Below, in pieces: positions 1 through 6,065 of a stretch of 8,123 nt of DNA. Source of the stretch: an uncultured Eubacteriales bacterium (GTDB lineage: Bacteria; Bacillota; Clostridia; Oscillospirales; Oscillospiraceae). A program made the position numbers and the translations under genes. Positions within the stretch are counted from its first letter, which is position 1, and every line of letters begins with the position of its first letter. Where the stretch lies: the NCBI GenBank assembly GCA_900543085.1, contig UQQF01000069.1, forward strand, positions 1 through 8,123. Direction: 5' to 3'. Under the pieces are notes generated by a model. That model searched no databases. It saw only the letters and a list, made by a program, of their open reading frames with translations, and had not been told where the DNA came from.

Positions 1-176
1 GCACCGGCCTTACGTCCATAGAGCGCGCCGCCGATGACGATGGGAACCAGCGTCAAAGTGACAGGGAACGCGCCGACCTTGACGAAGGTCGCCACGACCT
101 GCAAAACAACAACCAGGGCAGTGAGGATAGAAAGTCCCGCCATGCGCCTGGTTTTCCCGGTGTTAGTACTTGTCAT
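1..176 (-). CDS. ECF transporter S component (substrate-binding membrane subunit), N-terminal part
   Basis: Only the first 58 codons lie in the window; the gene runs off the left edge. The start is the ATG at 176-174, preceded by GGAGG at 186-190 with a 9-nt spacer. The peptide opens MTSTNTGKTRRM (polar, basic, cytoplasmic) and then enters a hydrophobic segment at about residues 14-33 and a second from about 37, containing FPVTLTLVPIVIGGALYGRKAG. A phenylalanine-rich turn followed by LVPIVIGGAL-G-KAG is characteristic of the S components of energy-coupling factor vitamin/cofactor importers, which capture a small substrate in the membrane and pair with the shared EcfT/EcfA module. No EcfA or EcfT gene is in the window, as expected for a group II ECF S component. 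The substrate cannot be told from this fragment, and no riboswitch is visible in the short leader. It has its own promoter and is separated from rnf by terminators, so it is probably transcribed independently. The family call is from recognisable sequence style, not from a search. Confidence 0.72.
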   Translation of the reverse strand, partial: MTSTNTGKTRRMAGLSILTALVVVLQVVATFVKVGAFPVTLTLVPIVIGGALYGRKAG

Positions 177-231
177 ATTAAATTACCTCCTGCTGCTGTT
201 CCAGTTCTAGCCCGGATATAGCGCACTTTGA

Positions 232-259
232 ATTATACACATGATCGTCAAAATTTCAA
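232..259 (-). promoter_or_regulatory. Sigma-A-like promoter of the ECF S-component gene
   Basis: Read on the minus strand there is TTGAAA (254-259), a 16-nt spacer and a perfect TATAAT (232-237). Transcription would begin near position 225, giving a leader of about 50 nt before the ATG at 176. That leader is too short for a known vitamin riboswitch. The -10 match is exact and the -35 is 4/6. Confidence 0.7.
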
Positions 260-394
260 GGGCTTTTAACGAGATTTTTACTATCAATTCGTACCAAAAC
301 GGACAACACCGCCCATGTGCGGAACCCCCGCCACTCACCCGCCCCCTCCTTCGCGACGGACGTGTGCCGCGCGCGTTCGTAGGTAGCACGCCCT

Positions 395-442
395 CTTGAT
401 GCGCGCAAGACGCATCAAGTGTTTTTGCGAGGGCGCAAAAAC
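395..442. repeat. Pair of adjacent perfect hairpins
   Basis: CTTGATGCG (395-403) pairs with CGCATCAAG (411-419) around a 7-nt loop. After a single T, GTTTTTGCG (421-429) pairs with CGCAAAAAC (434-442) around the 4-nt loop AGGG. Both stems are 9 bp and perfect. Neither is followed by a clean T-tract on either strand, so a simple terminator is unlikely. Confidence 0.6.
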
Positions 443-485
443 GATGTTGTTCAAGGGGAAAAGAGCCCCGCCCGCTAGGTCTAAG

Positions 486-498
486 GCGCACAGCGCAC
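486..498 (+). repeat. 13-nt direct repeat, copy 1 (GCGCACAGCGCAC)
   Basis: The 13-mer GCGCACAGCGCAC is present here and again, identically, at 565-577. Each copy is internally repetitive (GCGCAC-A-GCGCAC). The two copies flank the hairpin at 503-538. No coding frame explains the repetition. Confidence 0.6.
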
Positions 499-564
499 GT
501 CCGTAGCGATGCGGCTCCGCCGCGAGCCCGCGCGCTACAACCGACGCACCCGCTCAACTCCCCA

Positions 565-577
565 GCGCACAGCGCAC
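565..577 (+). repeat. 13-nt direct repeat, copy 2 (GCGCACAGCGCAC)
   Basis: Identical to the copy at 486-498, 79 nt downstream of it. Only the core is shared; the flanking sequences differ. Confidence 0.6.
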
Positions 578-710
578 CTAAAATCTTGCTGTCCGTCGGC
601 AGAGCATGCCCGCGACCCCCGCAAGCGGGCTATGCCCGAAACGTGCAATCCAGCACCCAAAGCAAAAAGCTTTCAGCAGAATTCGCGCGCAGCGCGAAAA
701 ATTGCAATAA

Positions 711-745
711 AATCCCGCCCGGCGGCGTGTACGTCGGGCGGGATT
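711..745 (-). terminator. Second (backup) hairpin terminator downstream of rnf
   Basis: A perfect 11-bp GC-rich stem, AATCCCGCCCG (711-721) with CGGGCGGGATT (735-745), surrounds a 13-nt loop. Leaving the stem on the minus strand the sequence continues TTATTGC, then ATTTTT a little later: a modest U-rich tail. It lies 14 nt beyond the main rnf terminator, so it probably catches read-through. The plus-strand exit (AACAATTT) is not a terminator tail. Confidence 0.55.
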
Positions 746-759
746 AACAATTTCCCTTT

Positions 760-793
760 AAAATGAAAAGGCTCTTTCGAGCCTTTTCATTTT
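760..793 (-). terminator. Rho-independent terminator of the rnf operon
   Basis: A perfect 15-bp inverted repeat, AAAATGAAAAGGCTC (760-774) with GAGCCTTTTCATTTT (779-793), has a 4-nt loop. On the minus strand this reads as a GGCTC/GAGCC stem capped by a GAAA tetraloop, followed by TTTTCATTTT. The repeat starts inside the rnfB stop codon (792-794), so termination follows translation directly. The symmetry of the A- and T-tracts makes it able to work in both directions. Confidence 0.88.
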
Positions 794-1613
794 AGTCTTG
801 AGCGTATATCTTCTGCGGGTGGATGATCTGCCTGGGGCAGACCTCGGCGCAGTGGCCGCAGCCGGTGCACTTGTCGTAGTCGATGACGGCCAGGTTGTTG
901 ATGACCTTGATGGCCTCGTGCGGGCACTCGCGCTGGCACTTCATGCAGCCGATGCAGCCGGCGTCGCAGAGCTTGCGGGTCTGCGCGCCCTTGTCGTTGC
1001 TGCGGCAGCCGACCAGCACGCGCTGCTCGTAGGGCACCTTCTGGATGATCTGCTTGGGGCAGGCGGAGGCGCAGGCCATACATGAGGTGCACTTCTCGCG
1101 GTCGACAACGGCTACGCCGTTTTCGATGTGCATGGCGTCAAACTGGCAGGCGCGCACGCAGTTGCCAAAGCCGATGCAGGAGAACTGGCAGGCCTTCGGT
1201 CCCTTGTTGCCGAAGCGCATGGCGGCGACGCAGTCCTTGGGTCCTTCGTACTCGAAGAAGTCCTTGGCAGTGCCGCAGGAGCCGGAGCAGGGCACGTAGG
1301 CCACGTACTTGACCTCAGGCACGGCGTCCAGACCCATTATCGCAGCGACGGCGGCAGCGGTCTTGGCGCCGCCGGGACCGCACTTGTTGGGAGGAGCTTC
1401 GCCCGCAACGACGGCCGCCGCATAGGCGTCGCAGCCGGCGTAGCCGCAGCCGCCGCAGTTGGCGCCGGCGAGGCACTCGCGCACCTGACCGATGCGCTCG
1501 TCCTCATCCACGTGGAATATCTTTGCAGCAAAGGCCAGCAGACCGCCGAATATGGCGCCGAGCACGCCCAGCACAAGTATGGCGTAGATGATATTCATGA
1601 TATCAGGATTCAT
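792..1613 (-). CDS. rnfB: Rnf complex subunit RnfB (ferredoxin-accepting polyferredoxin)
   Basis: RnfB accepts electrons from reduced ferredoxin on the cytoplasmic side and passes them to the membrane part of Rnf. The 273-residue product has an N-terminal membrane anchor at about residues 8-30. A four-cysteine Fe-S domain follows (C53-x2-C56-x4-C61-x16-C78), then cysteines C109, C113, C128, C142, C146, C152 and C156, and three ferredoxin-type C-x2-C-x2-C-x3-C-P sets at C175-C185, C220-C230 and C249-C259. This long, cluster-rich form is typical of Clostridia; the proteobacterial protein is shorter. The start is the ATG at 1613, 7 nt after GGGGG (1621-1625); a second Met at residue 6 is a weaker alternative. 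It is the last gene of the operon, 12 nt after rnfA, and its stop codon overlaps the terminator. One oddity is C156 followed by Gln where the family commonly has Pro (C-P-F-D-A). Confidence 0.97.
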   Translation of the reverse strand: MNPDIMNIIYAILVLGVLGAIFGGLLAFAAKIFHVDEDERIGQVRECLAGANCGGCGYAGCDAYAAAVVAGEAPPNKCGPGGAKTAAAVAAIMGLDAVPEVKYVAYVPCSGSCGTAKDFFEYEGPKDCVAAMRFGNKGPKACQFSCIGFGNCVRACQFDAMHIENGVAVVDREKCTSCMACASACPKQIIQKVPYEQRVLVGCRSNDKGAQTRKLCDAGCIGCMKCQRECPHEAIKVINNLAVIDYDKCTGCGHCAEVCPRQIIHPQKIYAQD

Positions 1614-1625
1614 CTCGGCACCCCC

Positions 1626-2204
1626 TTAAGAAATGCTCATGCCGGAGAAGCCCATGAAGGCCAGCGCCAGCAGACCGGCGGTGGTCAGAGCTATCGGGAA
1701 GCCGTCAAAGCTCTCGGGGTAGTCGGCAAACTGGAGGCGGTCACGCACGCTGGCAAACAGCACGATGGCGAGCATGAAGCCCAGACCGCCGGTGATGCCG
1801 TAGGTGACGCTCTCGATGAAGTTGTAGTTGTTCTGCACGTTCAGCAGCACGACGCCGAGCACGGCGCAGTTGGTGGTGATGAGCGGCAGGTAGATGCCCA
1901 GCGCGGTGTAGAGGCTGGGGACGGTCTTCTTGAGGAACATCTCGACGAACTGCACGAGCACGGCGATGACCAGGATGAAGGCCAGGGTGCTCATGTAGCC
2001 GAGATCCAGCGCCACGAGCAGGAGGTTGACCGCGTAGCATAGCGCGCTCGCAAGACCCATGACGAAGGTGACCGCGATGCCCATGCCGACGGCGGTGTCG
2101 ACCTTGGTCGAGCAGCCGAGGAAGGGGCAGCAGCCGAGGAACTGCGAGAAGATGAAGTTGTTCATCAAAATCGCGCCAAGCGCGATGGTAAAAACAGAAT
2201 CCAT
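1626..2204 (-). CDS. rnfA: Rnf complex integral membrane subunit RnfA
   Basis: RnfA and RnfE form an antiparallel-like membrane pair that holds a [2Fe-2S] cluster at their interface and relays electrons across the membrane. The 192-residue product has six hydrophobic segments (about 5-24, 37-60, 68-90, 101-123, 132-153, 173-190), the usual length and topology. The cluster-ligand regions are visible as FLGCCPFLGC (residues 22-31, Cys before Pro is C26) and TTNCAVLG (C113). SQFLG near the N-terminus and VGMGIAVTFVMGLASA are family hallmarks. Translation starts at the ATG at 2204, which overlaps the rnfE stop by one base (TAATG), with AGGAGG at 2215-2220 inside rnfE, so translation is coupled. 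C25 and C31 are extra cysteines next to the ligand position. Confidence 0.97.
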   Translation of the reverse strand: MDSVFTIALGAILMNNFIFSQFLGCCPFLGCSTKVDTAVGMGIAVTFVMGLASALCYAVNLLLVALDLGYMSTLAFILVIAVLVQFVEMFLKKTVPSLYTALGIYLPLITTNCAVLGVVLLNVQNNYNFIESVTYGITGGLGFMLAIVLFASVRDRLQFADYPESFDGFPIALTTAGLLALAFMGFSGMSIS

Positions 2205-2932
2205 TACTCAGCATCCTCCTTTGCGGTCTCTATGGGAGCCGGGATCTCAACCTTGGCCTCGCGGGCAAGGCGCTCCTTCTTCTCCGCGCTCTTGCGCAGG
2301 GCGTACTGCATCGCAGCCAGCAGGCAGGCCAGCGTGAGGAAGCCGCCGAAGGGCATTATCAGGATGGTCGCGCCGAACTCCTCGGGGAAGATGCGGATGC
2401 CGGCGGCGGAGCCGTCGAAGGTGACCCTCAGCGCGCCGTTGACTATCTCGAAGATGCCGGTGCCGAAGGTGCCGGAGCCGAGAAGCTCACGGATGAGGCA
2501 CATGCAGACCAGGACGACGGTGTAGCCGAAGCCCTGGAAGATGCCGTCGAAGAAGCTCGGTCCCACAGGCTCGTGCTGGCAGAACGCCTCGGCACGGCCG
2601 ATGATGATGCAGTTGACGACGATCAGCGGTATGAACACGCCCAGTGACGCGCTCAACGCAGGTATGTACGCCTGCAGCACCAGGTCGACGATGGTGACGA
2701 AGCCGGCGATGACGACGACGAAGATGGCCAGACGGATGTCGTTCGGGATGGCCTTGCGCAGCGCGGATATGGCCACGTTGCAGCAGGTCAGGATGATCAG
2801 AACGGAGATGCCCATACCGAGGCCGTTGAACAGCGTGGTCGTGATGGCCATGGTGGAGCACATGCCGATACGCTGTACCAGAACGGGGTTGTTGGTAATG
2901 AGGCCCTCTTTAAACTGTTGTTTCAGATTCAT
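2204..2932 (-). CDS. rnfE: Rnf complex integral membrane subunit RnfE
   Basis: RnfE is the partner of RnfA, supplying the other cysteine pair of the intramembrane [2Fe-2S] site. The 242-residue product carries the N-terminal LITNNPVLVQRIGMC (ligand C25), NGLGMG (36-41), SALRKAIPNDIRLA (56-69), VVNCIIIGRAEAF (105-117, ligand C108) and LIRELLGSGTFG (146-157), all RnfE signatures. Six hydrophobic segments can be traced. The last 30 residues form a charged Lys/Glu/Ala tail (from about K214) on the cytoplasmic side, longer than in many homologues. It follows rnfG by 12 nt, with a GGGGGG (2939-2944) ribosome site 6 nt before the ATG, and overlaps rnfA by one base. Ser26 stands where Pro is common after the ligand Cys, and the protein has eight cysteines in all. 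Confidence 0.97.
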   Translation of the reverse strand: MNLKQQFKEGLITNNPVLVQRIGMCSTMAITTTLFNGLGMGISVLIILTCCNVAISALRKAIPNDIRLAIFVVVIAGFVTIVDLVLQAYIPALSASLGVFIPLIVVNCIIIGRAEAFCQHEPVGPSFFDGIFQGFGYTVVLVCMCLIRELLGSGTFGTGIFEIVNGALRVTFDGSAAGIRIFPEEFGATILIMPFGGFLTLACLLAAMQYALRKSAEKKERLAREAKVEIPAPIETAKEDAE

Positions 2933-2944
2933 TGTAAGCCCCCC

Positions 2945-3499
2945 TTAACCCAGTGACTTAACGGCGGCTATGGCCGTGTTGGCGGCGTTGGCCATGGCGC
3001 GGGACGAGATGGTCGCGGCGGTTATGGTGTCGATGGTGCCGCCGTCCTTGGTGACGGCCATGCCCTCGCTCTGACCGATGAAGCTGTCGGTAAAGCTCTG
3101 CTCGGTGATCTTGGCGCCGAGGCCGGAGGTCTCCGCGTGGTCGATTACGCTGGCGCCGGTGATGGTGTAGTCGCTGCTGACGCCGAAGGCGGCAGTGATG
3201 GAGCCCTGGGCGCCGGAGAAGGTGAGCTCGACGACCCAGCCGGCGTCGCCCGCCTGGACGATGCTGTCCACGGTCGGATAAGCGGCTTCGTCAAAGGTCA
3301 CGTCGGTATAATCCCCGTCGTAGGGGAGGACGGCCTGGTAGGCCTCGGCGCGCGCCGCTTCCTCCTGAGCCGCTATGGTGTCCTTGGTGAGCATGTTGAC
3401 GAGGCCGAGCACGCCGCTGGTGATGGCGCTTACTACGAAAAGGATGAGCGCCAGGCGGACTATCTGGTTGCCGCCCTTGGCCTTTTTGGTTTCAGTCAT
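2945..3499 (-). CDS. rnfG: Rnf complex FMN-carrying subunit RnfG
   Basis: RnfG is a single-span membrane protein whose extracytoplasmic domain carries a covalently bound FMN, one of the electron carriers of the complex. The 184-residue product has a short basic N-terminus (MTETKKAKGGNQIVR), a membrane helix at about 15-37 and an FMN-binding domain. HAETSGLGAKI (121-131) matches the E-T-x-G-L-G element of the family, and D157-T-I-T-A-A-T163 fits the D-x-x-[ST]-[GA]-A-T flavinylation motif, so T163 is the expected FMN-phosphoester site, loaded by an ApbE transferase not encoded here. Its ATG overlaps the rnfD stop by 4 nt (ATGA), with GGAGG at 3510-3514. It is slightly shorter than many RnfG proteins, but both motifs are intact. 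Confidence 0.96.
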   Translation of the reverse strand: MTETKKAKGGNQIVRLALILFVVSAITSGVLGLVNMLTKDTIAAQEEAARAEAYQAVLPYDGDYTDVTFDEAAYPTVDSIVQAGDAGWVVELTFSGAQGSITAAFGVSSDYTITGASVIDHAETSGLGAKITEQSFTDSFIGQSEGMAVTKDGGTIDTITAATISSRAMANAANTAIAAVKSLG

Positions 3500-4536
3500 T
3501 CTGCCACGCCCTCCTTCTCTGCTTTCTTGGCCGCCTTGGCCGCGGCCTTCTTGGCCTTGATGTCCTCACGGCTCATACCGAACTGACGCGGACGGGTCGC
3601 CTTGTCGAGCGCCCAGGTGCAGCAGTTCATGATGAGGATGGCGTAGCTGACGCCCTCGGGATAGGAGCCGAAGTAACGTATCAGCACGGTTATCGCGCCG
3701 CAGCCCACGCCGAAGATGAGCTGTCCGTTGAGGTTGACCGGGCTGGTGGAGTAGTCGGTCGCCATGAAGCAGGCGCCGAGGATCAGGCCGCCGGAGAGGA
3801 CGTTGTAGAGCATCCAGTCGACATTGCTGTAGCCTTCCTTGCCGAAGACGAGGGTCAGCACGGCGACAGTGCCGATAAAGGTGACCGGGATGCGCCAGGT
3901 GATGACCTTGCGGATGAGCAGATAGGCCGCGCCGACAAGCAGCGCCAGGGCGCTGACCTCGCCTATGCTGCCGGGGATGCCGCCGAGGAACATGTTGAGG
4001 AAGTTGAAATACTCGGGCAGCGCGTCGCCGGTGTGCATATAGCTCAGCGGGGTGGACATCGTGGTCGCGTCGACCACCACGTCGCGCATCACGCTGGGAA
4101 CTGCCCAGGCGGTCATGTACGCGGCGTAGGCGGCGGCCAGGAACGCGCGGGCGGCAAGAGCCGGGTTCAGGAAGTTCTTGCCGATGCCGCCGTAAAGCTG
4201 CTTCACGACGATGATGGCGAAGAACGAGCCGATTATGCCCAGCCACCAGGGGGCGGCGGAGGGCATGACGCAGGTGAGCAGGACGCCGGTGACGACCGCG
4301 GAGAGGTCGCCCACGCTGGTGTTTTTCTTCATGAGCTTGCGGTAAGCCCACTCGAATATGACGCAGCAGGCGACGTTCACCACGAGAAGTATGGCGACGT
4401 TCATGCCGAACATGTAGGCGCCGACGCCCAGCGCGGGCACAAGCGCGATTATAACGTCGAGCATTATCTTGTCAGTGCTCCTGGGAGTCCTGACGATCGG
4501 GTTCGACGTTACTTTAAAGAGCTTCTTTTCTTCCAT
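3496..4536 (-). CDS. rnfD: Rnf complex membrane subunit RnfD (covalent FMN)
   Basis: RnfD is the large membrane subunit, homologous to NqrB, that carries a second covalent FMN and is thought to take part in Na+/H+ translocation. The 346-residue product shows about ten hydrophobic segments and the family blocks SNPIVRTPRSTDKIMLDVI (11-29), GGIGKNFLNPALAARAFL (116-133) and ATDYSTSPV (259-267). The flavin site is in DATTMSTPLSY (156-166), where T162 before Pro-Leu is the expected FMN-threonine; the residue before it is Ser rather than the usual Ala. The C-terminus is a Lys/Ala-rich cytoplasmic tail (about 325-346). The start ATG at 4536 overlaps the rnfC stop by one base (TAATG), with GGAGG at 4547-4551 inside rnfC, so the two are translationally coupled. 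Confidence 0.97.
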   Translation of the reverse strand: MEEKKLFKVTSNPIVRTPRSTDKIMLDVIIALVPALGVGAYMFGMNVAILLVVNVACCVIFEWAYRKLMKKNTSVGDLSAVVTGVLLTCVMPSAAPWWLGIIGSFFAIIVVKQLYGGIGKNFLNPALAARAFLAAAYAAYMTAWAVPSVMRDVVVDATTMSTPLSYMHTGDALPEYFNFLNMFLGGIPGSIGEVSALALLVGAAYLLIRKVITWRIPVTFIGTVAVLTLVFGKEGYSNVDWMLYNVLSGGLILGACFMATDYSTSPVNLNGQLIFGVGCGAITVLIRYFGSYPEGVSYAILIMNCCTWALDKATRPRQFGMSREDIKAKKAAAKAAKKAEKEGVAE

Positions 4537-5939
4537 TACGCCTTTGCCTCCTTTCCGGCCTCGGCTGCCATCTTAGCCTTTTCGGCGGCGACGGCGGCGT
4601 TGACCTTGGCGGCCTCGGCCTTGGCGCGCTCCTCGGCGCGGTGTGCGTTGAGCATGGCCTTGCCTACCTTGAAGGTGTGGGTAAGCGGCAGGCGTCCGGG
4701 ACAGCCGTAAGAGCAGGAGCCGCACTCAAAGCAGTCCATGACGTGGTACTCCTCCATCTTCTTGAGGTCGCCCTTCTGGACGTACATATACATGTACATG
4801 GGCTCCAGCTTCATGGGACAGTGCGCGATGCAGTTGCCGCAGCGGATGCAGGTGGGCGTCTCGCTCTCGCGGTTCATGTCCTTGCTGAACAGCAGCAGGC
4901 CGCTGGCGCCCTTGACGGAGCCGGCGGTGGGGTCGGCCACGCAGATACCCATCATGGGGCCGCCCATGCAGATACGCTCGACCCTGTCCATGTCCACGCC
5001 GGCCTCGGCGAAGATGTGCTCGAGCGGGGTGCCGAAGCGCACCAGCAGGTTCTGAGCCTCCTTGACGCAGTCGCCGGCAACGGTTACCACGCGCTCGATG
5101 GAGGGCACGCCCTCATAGCACGCGCGGTAAATGGTATAGGCCGTGTAGGTGGACACGACGTTGCAGCCCACGCCGCTGGGCAGCCCGCCGGGCTTGACCT
5201 CGCGGTTGGTGTTGGCCTTGACCTGCATCTTCTCGGCGCCCTGGGGGTACTTGACCACCTCAGGCACTATCTCGACGCCGTACTTGGCGGGGTCGAGGCT
5301 GGTGAGCAGATCGATCGCGTCCTGCTTGTTCTTTTCGATGCCGTAGTAGCACTTGTCAAGCCCGTGGGCTATGCGCACGAGCTCGATGCCTTTCAGCAGC
5401 TCCTCGGGGTGCTCCAGCATGGTGCGGTGGTCGCCGCAGAGATACGGCTCGCACTCGGCGCCGTTGATGATGAGCGTGTCGACCTTTCCGCGCGCGCCCT
5501 GGATCTTGAACGCGGTCGGGAACATCGCGCCGCCCATGCCGACAACGCCGGCGTCGCGTATGCGCTGGACTATGGCGTCGGGGTCCTTGAGCTGCTCGGC
5601 GGTCAGCGGCTTCATATCCTCGCAGGGGGTGTCCTGGAAGTCGTTTTCGATGACCACGGACATGACCATGTCGCCCAGCATGTGACGTCTGGGCTCTACG
5701 GCGACTACCTTGCCGGAGACCGTCGCATGCACGGGCGCGCTGACGGGCGCGTCGTTATAGCCAATGAGCTGGCCGACAGTGACGGTGTCCCCCACCTTGA
5801 CGGTGGGCTGGTCAGGCGCGCCGATGTGCTGTACCATCGGAAGCACGACCTGCTTGGGCGGTGCAATCGGCCGTACAGGCGTCTTGCTGGCGGTCTTCGC
5901 GTAATCCGGATGAACACCGCCATAATACTTAAAGGGCAT
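4536..5939 (-). CDS. rnfC: Rnf complex NADH-binding subunit RnfC
   Basis: RnfC is the peripheral cytoplasmic subunit where NAD+ is reduced (or NADH oxidised), with FMN and two [4Fe-4S] clusters. In the 467-residue product the N-terminal part has the barrel-like HIGAPDQPTVKVGDTVTVGQ segment. GMGGAMFPTAFK (about 134-145) and NGAECEPYLCGDHRTM (about 159-174) are the nucleotide/FMN-binding blocks shared with NuoF-type proteins, and YPQGAEKM follows at about 231-238. Two ferredoxin-type sets, C364-C374 and C403-C413 (each C-x2-C-x2-C-x3-C-P), close the conserved part. A short Ala/Lys/Glu-rich tail, probably helical, ends it. I place the start at the ATG at 5939, because AGAGGTGAT (5944-5952) gives it an 8-nt spacer; a GTG at 5948 and an ATG at 5945 lie in the same frame but overlap or crowd the ribosome site. 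First gene of the operon. Confidence 0.95.
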   Translation of the reverse strand: MPFKYYGGVHPDYAKTASKTPVRPIAPPKQVVLPMVQHIGAPDQPTVKVGDTVTVGQLIGYNDAPVSAPVHATVSGKVVAVEPRRHMLGDMVMSVVIENDFQDTPCEDMKPLTAEQLKDPDAIVQRIRDAGVVGMGGAMFPTAFKIQGARGKVDTLIINGAECEPYLCGDHRTMLEHPEELLKGIELVRIAHGLDKCYYGIEKNKQDAIDLLTSLDPAKYGVEIVPEVVKYPQGAEKMQVKANTNREVKPGGLPSGVGCNVVSTYTAYTIYRACYEGVPSIERVVTVAGDCVKEAQNLLVRFGTPLEHIFAEAGVDMDRVERICMGGPMMGICVADPTAGSVKGASGLLLFSKDMNRESETPTCIRCGNCIAHCPMKLEPMYMYMYVQKGDLKKMEEYHVMDCFECGSCSYGCPGRLPLTHTFKVGKAMLNAHRAEERAKAEAAKVNAAVAAEKAKMAAEAGKEAKA

Positions 5940-5943
5940 GAGC

Positions 5944-5952
5944 ATCACCTCT
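5944..5952 (-). promoter_or_regulatory. Ribosome binding site deciding the rnfC start
   Basis: On the minus strand AGAGGTGAT closely matches the full anti-SD complement AGGAGGTGAT. The AGAGG core (5948-5952) is 8 nt from the ATG at 5939. The in-frame GTG (5948) and ATG (5945) fall within the Shine-Dalgarno itself, so they are unlikely starts. Confidence 0.75.
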
Positions 5953-5975
5953 CACAGATTTTGCATAGCTAAATA

Positions 5976-6004
5976 ATAGTATCACGTTTGTCAATTTGTG
6001 TCCA
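5976..6004 (-). promoter_or_regulatory. Promoter of the rnfCDGEAB operon
   Basis: On the minus strand TGGACA (5999-6004), a 17-nt spacer and TACTAT (5976-5981) form a sigma-A-type promoter; the -10 is preceded by TGA, giving an extended -10 (TGn). Transcription would begin near 5969, leaving a leader of about 30 nt with the ribosome site inside. A perfect TTGACA also occurs within the spacer (5987-5992) but has no -10 at proper distance. Confidence 0.68.
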
Positions 6005-6065
6005 GCGATTATGACGTGAAAACACCATTTTTCCAAGACTTTTTATTAACAAGCTTGAGAAATGA

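Larger units (their letters stand above)
300..710. other. Non-coding, hairpin-rich intergenic stretch
   Basis: This stretch between the ECF promoter and the rnf terminators holds no frame with a ribosome binding site and a protein-like composition; the open frames that cross it translate to Arg/Ala/Pro/Ser-rich nonsense. It does contain many inverted repeats: perfect 9-bp stems at 395-403/411-419 and 421-429/434-442 only one base apart, a two-part stem at 503-508/533-538 with 513-517/524-528, a 10-bp stem with one bulge at 604-613/625-635, and 682-688/692-698. A 9-bp inverted repeat, 356-364 with 496-504, could enclose the first two hairpins. It may be a structured RNA, a dispersed palindromic repeat or decayed sequence; I recognise no known RNA family. 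Confidence 0.6.

Noticed and set aside
177..231. Vitamin riboswitch upstream of the ECF S-component gene
   Set aside because: The promoter at 232-259 leaves a leader of only about 50 nt, too short for a known riboswitch, and no conserved box is visible.
300..745. CRISPR array or known structural RNA (6S, SRP, RNase P, tmRNA)
   Set aside because: There are no regularly spaced direct repeats (only two copies of one 13-mer), and none of the sequence signatures of those RNAs is present.
207..766. Open frames on both strands in the intergenic stretch (207-557 minus, 509-766 plus)
   Set aside because: No Shine-Dalgarno at sensible spacing, Arg/Ala/Pro/Ser-rich products, overlap with the ECF promoter and with hairpins.
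1128..2042. 304-codon open frame on the plus strand, antisense to rnfB and rnfA
   Set aside because: It crosses the boundary of two well-supported genes and its product has no protein-like motifs.
5940..5948. Upstream GTG (5948) or ATG (5945) as the rnfC start
   Set aside because: Both lie within the Shine-Dalgarno sequence; the ATG at 5939 has a proper spacer and begins the conserved N-terminus.
4641..5972. 443-codon open frame on the plus strand, antisense to rnfC
   Set aside because: Low-complexity Ala/Val/Leu/His/Gly product with no ribosome site; a shadow of rnfC caused by GC-rich third positions.
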